Made by a program: the position numbers and the translations under genes. DNA of 13,016 bases from DATLBY01 sp035526665 (GTDB taxonomy: Bacteria; Acidobacteriota; Terriglobia; Bryobacterales; Bryobacteraceae). The notes beneath the pieces are model-generated. The model was not told the DNA's origin. It did no database searches and saw nothing but the letters and a program-made list of their open reading frames with translations. Positions within the stretch are counted from its first letter, which is position 1; each line of letters opens with the position of its first letter. The stretch spans positions 1-13,016 of the forward strand of contig DATLBY010000421.1 in assembly GCA_035526665.1 (NCBI GenBank), written 5' to 3'. Shown here piece after piece: positions 1 to 7,565 of this stretch.

Positions 1-690
1 CGGAGAGGTATCGGCTGGAACGCCGGCAGTGCGTGTGAGGCCGTCGAAGTACTCCGCCGCAAGGTCCACAATACGCCGGTGCTCCAGTCTTCCGGCCGCG
101 GTGATTGTCAGGTTCGCGGGTACGTACACCTGCTGGTAGTAGTCCTGAATCATGTCGCGCGTGAAGCTCTGGATGGTTTTCTTGGTGCCCAAGATCGACC
201 GCCCCAATGCATTCCGCTTCCAGTAATTACTAAAGAACGTCTCGTGGACCAGGTACTCCGGGTTGTCCACTTCCATCTTCAATTCTTCGAGGATGACTCC
301 CTTTTCCTTCTCAATGTCGTCCGCCCGGAAGACGGGCCGCAGCACCAGGTCGGAGAGCACATCGAACGCGATCGGCAGATGATCGTCGATCACTTTTGAG
401 TTAAAGCTGACCAATTCCTTGGCAGTGTAGGCATCCAACTGCCCGCCGGTCGAATCCACAACACGCGCGATCTCCTCCGCGGTCCGATTCTCGGTTCCCT
501 TGAACAGCATGTGTTCGATGAAATGTGAGAGTCCGGTCTGGGGCGGCGTTTCGCGCCGGGCGCCGGTGCCGACCCAAATGCCCACACTGACGGATCGCAC
601 GTGCGGCATCGATTCGGTGATCACGCGGATTCCGTTGGACAGAGTGGTGCGCTCGATATCGCGGGTCAACGAGACAGAAGAAGAAACCAT
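1..690 (-). CDS. M16 family zinc metallopeptidase, N-terminal part (cut by window edge)
   Basis: The reverse strand reads open for 230 codons from the ATG at 688-690 to the window edge. It encodes the N-terminal half of an M16 (insulinase / processing-peptidase-like) zinc protease. The inverted zinc motif HFIEH lies at residues 56-60, after a typical SVSVGIWVGTGARRE strand. The third zinc-ligand glutamate is one of the EE pair at 135-136 in GVILEELKM. Bacterial single-domain M16 proteins are usually a little over 400 residues, so roughly half is missing. I see no signal peptide. The ATG is the only possible start, because an in-frame TAA lies twelve codons upstream with no ATG, GTG or TTG between. 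No Shine-Dalgarno sequence precedes it. It diverges from rlmN. The physiological substrate cannot be told from sequence; processing or degradation of peptides is the family role. Confidence 0.93.
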   Translation of the reverse strand, partial: MVSSSVSLTRDIERTTLSNGIRVITESMPHVRSVSVGIWVGTGARRETPPQTGLSHFIEHMLFKGTENRTAEEIARVVDSTGGQLDAYTAKELVSFNSKVIDDHLPIAFDVLSDLVLRPVFRADDIEKEKGVILEELKMEVDNPEYLVHETFFSNYWKRNALGRSILGTKKTIQSFTRDMIQDYYQQVYVPANLTITAAGRLEHRRIVDLAAEYFDGLTRTAGVPADTSP

Positions 691-731
691 AGTTTTGAAA
701 GGAGTGAAGGCAGCGTGGTGATGTTACGCCA

Positions 732-771
732 AATATTAGTCTATCAAGCCTGGGAGCGATAGACTGGTATT
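732..771. repeat. 14-bp imperfect inverted repeat in the divergent M16/rlmN gap
   Basis: The arms are 732-745 (AATATTAGTCTATC) and 758-771 (GATAGACTGGTATT), around a 12-base loop. The inner eight pairs are perfect. The two internal mismatches would be G-U pairs in the rlmN transcript, so the RNA stem could be 14 bp long. It ends three bases before the rlmN ATG. The loop holds GGGAG (752-756), the only ribosome-site-like sequence upstream of rlmN, 18 bases from the ATG. It could be an RNA hairpin in the rlmN leader or an operator between the divergent genes. Its function is unknown. Confidence 0.6.
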
Positions 772-774
772 AGC

Positions 775-1818
775 ATGACGGAACCACTTGTAGGTATGGA
801 GTTGCCCGAAATCCAGCAGATGCTGGGTACGGCCCAGCCTGCGTTTCGCTCTCGCCAAATTTATACAGCCCTTTATAAACAGAAGGTTAGCGAAGTTGCT
901 CAGATCTCGAATATTCCCGCGGCCCTGAAGACGCAACTTGGCCCCTTGGGACTGCCGGCGGTGGAGAACTTCTTTGATTCCGTCGACGGAACCCGCCGCT
1001 ACCTGCTGCGGCTGGCGGACGGGAAGACGGTGGAAACCGTTCTGATGCCGGAGGAGGGCCGGGATACGATTTGCATCTCGACCCAGGTCGGCTGTCCGGT
1101 CGATTGCAAGTTTTGTCTGACTGCGCTGCTCGGGATTGAGCGCAATCTGACGGCCGGGGAGATTGTGGGCCAAGTGCTGCATGTTGCCAGGGCGCACGAC
1201 CTCTCGCCGCTGGATACGCGAATGAATGTCGTGATGATGGGAATGGGCGAGCCTCTCCTGAATCTGGCGAACGTACTGAAGGCGTCCCGCATTCTCCTGG
1301 ATCCAAATGGTGTCGGCATGTCGCCGCGCCGTATTACCGTATCCACCTCCGGCATTATTCCGAAGATTGCGGAATTCGCACGCGAGCCGATGCGCCCCAA
1401 GCTGGCGATCTCCTTGAACGCTTCCACTGAGGAGCAGCGGCAGCAACTGATGCCGATTACCCGCAAGCATCACTTGAAGGACTTAATCCAGGCCTGCCGG
1501 ACCTATCCATTGCGTCCGTGGGAAAAGCTGACGTTTGAATACGTGCTGCTCAAAGGCGTGAACGACACCGATGCGGATGCCCGCCGCGTGGTGAAACTGA
1601 TTGCCAATATCAATTGCAAGGTGAACGTCATTGCGTTGAATCCGGGACCCGGTATCCCGTTCGAAACACCGGATCCGGCGCGGGTAGAGGCTTTTCAGGC
1701 GATTATTCGCAAGGCCGTGCCCTGCTTTCTGCGAAAACCCCGCGGCCTGGACATTTACGCAGCCTGTGGGCAGCTCAAGCGAACTACCGAAGGCTCGGCT
1801 CTCACTTCCATCAGCTGA
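775..1818 (+). CDS. rlmN: 23S rRNA (adenine(2503)-C(2))-methyltransferase RlmN
   Basis: This is a radical-SAM methyltransferase of 347 residues, close to the usual family length. RlmN makes 2-methyladenosine at A2503 of 23S rRNA, and in E. coli also at A37 of some tRNAs, acting in the cytoplasm. The [4Fe-4S] cysteines are the CxxxCxxC at residues 107, 111 and 114 (GCPVDCKFC). The two extra catalytic cysteines of the mechanism are in the expected places: C100, seven residues before the cluster motif as in the E. coli enzyme, and C331 in the C-terminal AACGQL. The SAM-binding GMGEP is at 156-160. The start shown is the first ATG. There is no close Shine-Dalgarno sequence, and a 14-bp hairpin ends three bases upstream. 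An alternative start is M8 at position 796. The gene stands alone and converges on the ThuA-like gene. Confidence 0.96.
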   Translation: MTEPLVGMELPEIQQMLGTAQPAFRSRQIYTALYKQKVSEVAQISNIPAALKTQLGPLGLPAVENFFDSVDGTRRYLLRLADGKTVETVLMPEEGRDTICISTQVGCPVDCKFCLTALLGIERNLTAGEIVGQVLHVARAHDLSPLDTRMNVVMMGMGEPLLNLANVLKASRILLDPNGVGMSPRRITVSTSGIIPKIAEFAREPMRPKLAISLNASTEEQRQQLMPITRKHHLKDLIQACRTYPLRPWEKLTFEYVLLKGVNDTDADARRVVKLIANINCKVNVIALNPGPGIPFETPDPARVEAFQAIIRKAVPCFLRKPRGLDIYAACGQLKRTTEGSALTSIS

Positions 1819-1833
1819 ATCTTGCCGCCGCCG

Positions 1834-2625
<792 letters not shown>

Positions 2626-2666
2626 TTATGTTCCCTCGATCCTATCCATAGGCTATCCCAATAGAC

Positions 2667-2694
2667 AGAATATGTTGGTGCATATCTACGGCAA
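2667..2694 (-). promoter_or_regulatory. Candidate sigma70-type promoter for the ThuA-like gene
   Basis: On the minus strand TTGCCG (2694-2689) and TATTCT (2672-2667) are separated by 16 bases. Each matches the consensus at four of six positions. The predicted start near 2660 gives a leader of about 35 bases containing the GAGGGA ribosome site. Assigned by eye. Confidence 0.4.
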
Positions 2695-2704
2695 CTCATA
2701 TAAC

Positions 2705-2734
2705 TTGACCCTTGGCGAGCTTGGGGGCCATAAT
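2705..2734 (+). promoter_or_regulatory. Candidate sigma70-type promoter for the TonB receptor
   Basis: TTGACC (2705-2710) and CATAAT (2729-2734) are separated by 18 bases, each five of six to the consensus. Predicted transcription start is near 2741, about 22 bases before the ATG at 2763. The placement argues against translation from the upstream in-frame TTG at 2712, which would lie inside the promoter. Confidence 0.55.
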
Positions 2735-2751
2735 CAGCCAAGTAGGTGTCC

Positions 2752-2759
2752 TAGGGGGG
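2752..2759 (+). promoter_or_regulatory. Ribosome binding site TAGGGGGG that fixes the receptor start
   Basis: A run of six G preceded by TA ends three bases before the ATG at 2763. It can pair with the anti-Shine-Dalgarno sequence if one G-U pair is allowed. It supports 2763 as the start, which places the signal peptide at the N-terminus. An almost identical site precedes the lipoprotein gene at 12120. Confidence 0.55.
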
Positions 2760-2762
2760 ACT

Positions 2763-5700
2763 ATGTCAAGGTTATACATTTTGGCTTTACTTGTGCTGCT
2801 CACCATGACGATGAGCACACCTGTTGACGCGCAAACGCTTTATGGTTCGATGGTCGGAACGGTGCTGGATCAAACGGGAGCGTCGGTTCCGAATGTAAAC
2901 ATCACCCTCACCAATAAGGGGACCGGCCAGACTCATGAGACTAAGACGGATGAAGGTGGCCGCTATACCATCCCTAACTTACTGCCCGGCGACTATGATT
3001 TGAAGGCCGCGGGTGCGGGTTTTCGAGCCTATACCAGGACTGGTATCAACGTGAGCGCCAACACGGTCTCTCGCACCGACGTGCAGTTGGAGCTCGGGAA
3101 TATAGCCGAGCAAATCACCGTGCAGGCCGAAGCGTCACAGATTCAGACGGACAAGGCCGACACGCACACCACGATCAGCTCGCAAGCAATCTCCCAAATG
3201 CCGCTGCCGGGATATCGCAATTACCAGAGCCTGATGAATCTGGTGCCTGGCGCGACTCCTTCGCGCTTTCAGAATTCCGCTACCGATACGCCGGGGCGTT
3301 CGCTGCAGACCAATGTGAACGGGACAAATGCCAATAACAATGTGACCCGTATCGATGGCGCATCGAGCGTCAATGTCTGGCTTCCGCACCACACCGGTTA
3401 TGTAATGCCGGAGGAGATGGTGGCTGAAGTGAACGTCACCACATCGGCGGCAGATGCTGAGCAGGGATTTGCCGGCGGCTCCTCAATCACTTTGGTGACC
3501 AAATCGGGGACCAACCAGTTGCACGGCAGCCTGTTCGAATTTCATGATGATCAGCACCTCAAAGCCCGCAACTTCTTCCAGCCGTCAAACCGGGCAAAAC
3601 CCCTGAGCATCTACAACAATTACGGGGGAACGCTGGGCGGCCCCATTGTCAAGAATAAGCTGTTCTACTTCTTCAGCTACGATGCGACCCGCCAGCGTCA
3701 AGGCGCCGTGGCAACCTATTCCGTGCCTACTGCCGACATCCGTACGGGAGACTTCAGTGCGTATTCGCAGCCGATCTACGACCCGCTGACGGGCAACCCG
3801 GATGGTACGGGCCGCACGCAATTCCCTGGCAATAGAATCCCGGCCGGACGGATCAGTCCGATCGCACAGAAGATTCAAGCGTACTATCCTCTGCCTACGC
3901 AAGCGGGCCAAACCAATAACTTTTTTGGCCAGGAGGTTCCCGTCCTCGATCGCGATTATACTGACGGCAAAGTCAATTACAACCTCAGTCAGAAATCGAG
4001 CATTTGGGGACGCTATGGCCGCATGTGGGCCACTTCCGGTGGCGTGGGCCTCTTCGGTGATGCTGTCGGACCTGCACCGGGAACCGATCCCGGCTTGGGT
4101 GACACCGTCGTCCAGAACATGTCGGTCGGACACACCTACATCTTCTCGCCTACCGTTTTGCTGGATGGCGTGTTCGGTTATCAGCGCCAGCGCCAATCTG
4201 TGCTACCCAACGATTACGGCAAGAATTTCGGACAGATCCTCGGCATACCGGGCCTGAATGGTCCGGACGTCCGGCAGAGCGGTTTCCCGAACATCAACTT
4301 CGCCGACTATCGCGGATTGGGTGCTCCAAACTGGATGCCGGCCTTCCGGGTGGAAGAAAACTTCACCACCAGCCACAACATCACATGGACTAAAGGAGCG
4401 CATGTCATGCGCTTCGGCGTGGATGGTGTGCTGCTTCGCTTGAACCATTGGCAGCCCGAACTGAGCGCCGGTGGTCCGCGCGGCTACTTCGATTTTAGTG
4501 GCGCGGTTACCTCCTTGAATGGCGGTCCGGCGCCGAATAACCTCAACCAGTACGCTGCCTTCCTGCTCGGCCAGCCCAGCCAGATCCAAAAGGGCGAGCA
4601 GTTCATCCTGATGACCGGACGGGAATGGCAGTTCGGCTTCTATGGACAGGACCGCTATCAGGTGACGCGCAATCTGACCGTGAGTCTCGGACTCCGCTAT
4701 GAGCATTACCCGCTGATGACGCGTGCTGGAGGCAAAGGCCTGGAGAGGCTCGACCCCGCCACCAACCTGGTTTACCTGGGTGGCCGTGGAAATGTGCCGG
4801 TGGACAATGGCTTGAGCGTCAGCAAAAAGCTGTTTGCGCCCCGCCTCGGAATCGCCTATCGCGCCACCGAGAAAACCGTCATCCGGACGGGATACGGACT
4901 CAGCTACGATCCGCTGCCGTTCTCGCGTCCTCTGCGCGGTTTCTATCCTTTGACCATCAACTCGGTCTTCAATTCACCCAACTCCTACACCCCCGTCTCC
5001 TCGCTGGATAAAGGCATTCCGGCCATTGTCGAGCCGGACATTTCCAACGGCGTGGTGCCACTGGGCAACAATGACATGCGCAGCCCGCGTGGCGGCGAGA
5101 TTCATCGCGGATACATCCAGAGTTGGAACTTTACCGTGGAGCGCAAGCTACCGCTGGATCTAGTGACCTCGATTGCCTATGTCGGGACGCAGACCACGCA
5201 CCAGTTTGCGGATCTGGATATCAATGCTGGTTCTCCCAATTCGGGAAATGCCGGCCGTCCCTATGCCAAACAGTTCGGCCGCACCGCCAATACCAATATG
5301 TGGGATGGGTATCTGAGCGCGCACTATCACTCCTTGCAAAGCACCATCAACAAGCAGTTTTCCAAGGGCCTGCTGATTAAGGGCGCCTACACCTACTCCA
5401 AGGCCATCAACATGACGGACGACGACGGTTGGGCAGCCGTGGGCTGGAACTGGGCTCCGGTGTTTAGCCGCAATCGCGCCGCGGCCGGGTATGATCGCAC
5501 CCACGTGTTTCAGATTGGGTGGGTCTACGAGTTGCCTGCTGGAAAAGGGAAAAAATTCCTGAACAGCGGGCCGGCCTCCTACGTAATTGGCGGCTGGCAG
5601 GTGAATGGAGTGATGGCCTGCTACACAGGTGTGCCGTTTACCGTTGGCGCGCCTGGGGCCGCTTTGAACGCGCCCAACAATACCCAAACGGCGGACCAGG

Positions 5701-6059
5701 TCAACCCGGTTGTAGACCGGCCAGGCCTGATTGGATCTGCAGGCCGTTACTACGACATCACCGCTTTCAAAGCTCCTACCGACGTAGGCCGCTTTGGAAC
5801 CTCAGGGCGGAACATCTTACGCAATCCTGGAATCTGGAATACGGATCTCAGTTTGTTTAAGAACATCCCTATTAAGGAGCGCTTCAACATACAGTTCCGG
5901 GCGGAAGCCTTCAATCTGCCAAATACGTCCCATTTCGGAGCGGACAACAGCAGAAGCGGCGCCTTCGCCAGCACGGATGTGAGCAACCCGAACTTCCTGC
6001 GTGTCGCCAACGCATTCGGCGAACGGCAGATTCGCTTCGGATTGAAGTTCGCGTTTTAA
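2763..6059 (+). CDS. TonB-dependent receptor with N-terminal carboxypeptidase-regulatory-like domain (Oar-like)
   Basis: This 1098-residue outer-membrane protein has a Sec signal peptide (residues 1-23, cleavage VDA-QT). A carboxypeptidase-regulatory-like / Cna-B-type beta-sandwich follows (about 26-112; GTVLDQTGASVPNVNITLTN, then GGRYTIPNLLPGDYDL). A stretch resembling a TonB box comes next (EQITVQAE, 117-124), then a plug domain (about 130-250) and a large barrel that ends in phenylalanine (GLKFAF), as expected for Bam-dependent insertion. This architecture is highly expanded in Solibacter-type acidobacteria and resembles Oar of myxobacteria. The ligand is unknown. Import of glycans or other large substrates is usually presumed. 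The ATG at 2763 is chosen over an in-frame TTG at 2712 because of the ribosome site, signal peptide and upstream promoter. It is followed, after 48 bases, by a TPR gene and a terminator-like hairpin. Confidence 0.93.
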   Translation: MSRLYILALLVLLTMTMSTPVDAQTLYGSMVGTVLDQTGASVPNVNITLTNKGTGQTHETKTDEGGRYTIPNLLPGDYDLKAAGAGFRAYTRTGINVSANTVSRTDVQLELGNIAEQITVQAEASQIQTDKADTHTTISSQAISQMPLPGYRNYQSLMNLVPGATPSRFQNSATDTPGRSLQTNVNGTNANNNVTRIDGASSVNVWLPHHTGYVMPEEMVAEVNVTTSAADAEQGFAGGSSITLVTKSGTNQLHGSLFEFHDDQHLKARNFFQPSNRAKPLSIYNNYGGTLGGPIVKNKLFYFFSYDATRQRQGAVATYSVPTADIRTGDFSAYSQPIYDPLTGNPDGTGRTQFPGNRIPAGRISPIAQKIQAYYPLPTQAGQTNNFFGQEVPVLDRDYTDGKVNYNLSQKSSIWGRYGRMWATSGGVGLFGDAVGPAPGTDPGLGDTVVQNMSVGHTYIFSPTVLLDGVFGYQRQRQSVLPNDYGKNFGQILGIPGLNGPDVRQSGFPNINFADYRGLGAPNWMPAFRVEENFTTSHNITWTKGAHVMRFGVDGVLLRLNHWQPELSAGGPRGYFDFSGAVTSLNGGPAPNNLNQYAAFLLGQPSQIQKGEQFILMTGREWQFGFYGQDRYQVTRNLTVSLGLRYEHYPLMTRAGGKGLERLDPATNLVYLGGRGNVPVDNGLSVSKKLFAPRLGIAYRATEKTVIRTGYGLSYDPLPFSRPLRGFYPLTINSVFNSPNSYTPVSSLDKGIPAIVEPDISNGVVPLGNNDMRSPRGGEIHRGYIQSWNFTVERKLPLDLVTSIAYVGTQTTHQFADLDINAGSPNSGNAGRPYAKQFGRTANTNMWDGYLSAHYHSLQSTINKQFSKGLLIKGAYTYSKAINMTDDDGWAAVGWNWAPVFSRNRAAAGYDRTHVFQIGWVYELPAGKGKKFLNSGPASYVIGGWQVNGVMACYTGVPFTVGAPGAALNAPNNTQTADQVNPVVDRPGLIGSAGRYYDITAFKAPTDVGRFGTSGRNILRNPGIWNTDLSLFKNIPIKERFNIQFRAEAFNLPNTSHFGADNSRSGAFASTDVSNPNFLRVANAFGERQIRFGLKFAF

Positions 6060-6090
6060 CTGTTAAGCTGTGAGTTGATGTATCGCAGCA

Positions 6091-6125
6091 AAAAAGGGCG
6101 GTCCGTGATGCGGATCGCCCTTCTT
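6091..6125 (+). terminator. Intrinsic-terminator-like hairpin after the TonB receptor, overlapping the TPR gene start
   Basis: The stem pairs 6094-6104 (AAGGGCGGTCC) with 6112-6122 (GGATCGCCCTT). That is eleven pairs including one G-U, around the 7-base loop GTGATGC. It is preceded by an A run (6091-6095) and followed by the T-rich TTCTTCTTT. It lies 31 bases after the receptor stop codon, the usual place for a terminator. The loop holds ATG (6108-6110), the likely start codon of the TPR gene, so the hairpin could both end receptor transcripts and hide the TPR start. The T tract is broken by C, so strength is uncertain. Confidence 0.6.
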
Positions 6126-7565
6126 CTTTGTACAGCCCTCTTATCTCCCGCTCAACCTGACGCGCTCGCCCGCAAATCGCAAGCCGCCAAGGAGCTGATG
6201 GCCGCGGGCCGGTTCGCCGAGGCCATTCCGCTATACGCGGAGCTTTCGCGTGCACTCCCGGCAAATCCCGGCCTGCGTCTGAACCTGGCGCTCGCCTATC
6301 AAATGGCGGGCCGGCATAACGAGGCCATTCCTGAGTTTGAGCGCGTCTTGAAAGCGGATCCCAACAACTTCCCGGCGCTTCTGTCGCTGGGCGTTTCGGA
6401 ACTCGAGATGAACCGGCCTGCCAAGGCGATCGGCTCTTTGCAACGGGCCGTTACTCTGCAGCCGTCTCACCCGGAATCCCGCGGCATGTTGGCCCACGCC
6501 CTACTGTCATTGGATCGCCCGAAAGAGGCTGCCATACAATTTCGCCGTCTATCGGCGCTCTTGCCCCAGGATCCCAAGGCCTGGTACGGTCTCGGCCGGA
6601 GCTACGAGGCGCTGGCCCGCCAGGCTTTTGACGAGCTCGATAAAACCGCGCAGGGCTCGCCCGAATGGCTTGCCCTGATCGCCGATTCACGCATGGAAAG
6701 CCGGCAGTTCCGCAGCGCCTTCTTTTTCTATAAGCAGGCTATGGAAAAGAGGCCGGATTTTCCAGGCATTCATAGAGCGTTGGCGGAACTCTACCGCCGT
6801 GCCGAGCATTCCGACTGGGCAGATATCGAGAACCGAAAGGAGGTAAGGCTTCCCAAATTGGACTGCGCGCGTCACAAACAGGCCTGCGATTTCCTCGCGG
6901 GCCGATTCCTGGCTGCCAGTGAAGGTCCGTCGCTTTACTGGCGAAGCCGGGCTTATAACCAGCTGGCACTGGCAGCGTTGCAACCGCTGGGAGCCCTTCC
7001 ACCTTCGATCGAGTTGCATGCCACCAAGGCCGAGATTCTTGCCGGCCACCAGCAGCATCTCGAAGCAGCCCAGGAGTGGGATGCGGCCAGGAGACTTGCC
7101 CCCAACGATCCGCATATTCAGCGGCAGCTTGCATCTGCGCTGTATCAGGCCGGCGATTATGAAAAATCCGTCCCAATGCTGCAAAAGCTGATCCAGCAGG
7201 ATCCCGCGGCGGCCGATCTGAATTTTTTCCTGGGCGATTCCTTCTTACGAACCGAGCAGCCCGGCAAAGCTCTGCCGTGGCTGGAAACAGCCCTGCGCCA
7301 GGACCCGCGGCTAGTGCCCGCGCACGCGTCCCTGGGACTCGCCCAGATGAGGCTGGGCAGGCACGCTGAGGCTATTCCGCACCTGAATGCCGCACTGGCC
7401 ATCGATGAGGATGGCAGCCTCCATTACCAGCTCGCCCAGGCATACCAGCGGACCGGCGACGCGGATCGCGCGAAACAGATGAGTGAGAAGTATCGCGAGA
7501 TCCAACAGCGGTCGCAGGCCGAGGAGCGCAAGCTGGAGCAGCAAGCTGTTATTACGGCTCCGTGA
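6108..7565 (+). CDS. Secreted tetratricopeptide-repeat (TPR) protein
   Basis: The 485-residue protein has a short N-terminal hydrophobic signal (MRIALLLCTALLSPAQP), followed by two blocks of TPR units. The first spans about 25-215 (for example NEAIPEFERVLKADPNN at 71-87). The second spans about 300-465 (YEKSVPMLQKLIQQDP, then HAEAIPHLNAALAIDED). Between them is a non-TPR segment with a cysteine pair (C253, C260) and LYWRSRAYNQLALAAL (276-291), and the C-terminus is a charged helix. TPRs are protein-interaction scaffolds. Export and position suggest a periplasmic partner of the receptor or of the facing CRTAC1-like protein. The start is uncertain. ATG 6108 has AAGGGCGG upstream but sits in a hairpin loop, while in-frame ATG 6078 adds ten residues with a basic n-region. 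The last 14 bases overlap the convergent gene. Confidence 0.85.
   Translation: MRIALLLCTALLSPAQPDALARKSQAAKELMAAGRFAEAIPLYAELSRALPANPGLRLNLALAYQMAGRHNEAIPEFERVLKADPNNFPALLSLGVSELEMNRPAKAIGSLQRAVTLQPSHPESRGMLAHALLSLDRPKEAAIQFRRLSALLPQDPKAWYGLGRSYEALARQAFDELDKTAQGSPEWLALIADSRMESRQFRSAFFFYKQAMEKRPDFPGIHRALAELYRRAEHSDWADIENRKEVRLPKLDCARHKQACDFLAGRFLAASEGPSLYWRSRAYNQLALAALQPLGALPPSIELHATKAEILAGHQQHLEAAQEWDAARRLAPNDPHIQRQLASALYQAGDYEKSVPMLQKLIQQDPAAADLNFFLGDSFLRTEQPGKALPWLETALRQDPRLVPAHASLGLAQMRLGRHAEAIPHLNAALAIDEDGSLHYQLAQAYQRTGDADRAKQMSEKYREIQQRSQAEERKLEQQAVITAP

Noticed and set aside
736..1473. 245-codon minus-strand ORF opposite rlmN
   Set aside because: It is fully antisense to a well-supported gene, with arginine/histidine/glutamine-rich shadow composition and no recognisable domain.
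2641..2658. CTATCC direct repeat and CCTAT/ATAGG mini-palindrome in the ThuA-like leader
   Set aside because: It is too short to separate from chance, and the hairpin loop would be only two bases.
2712..2762. In-frame N-terminal extension of the TonB receptor from TTG 2712
   Set aside because: It lies within the TTGACC-18-CATAAT promoter and upstream of the predicted transcript start. ATG 2763 has a ribosome site and puts the signal peptide at the N-terminus.
3585..4196. 203-codon minus-strand ORF opposite the receptor
   Set aside because: It is a shadow of the receptor frame in GC-rich DNA, with no signal, domain or ribosome site.
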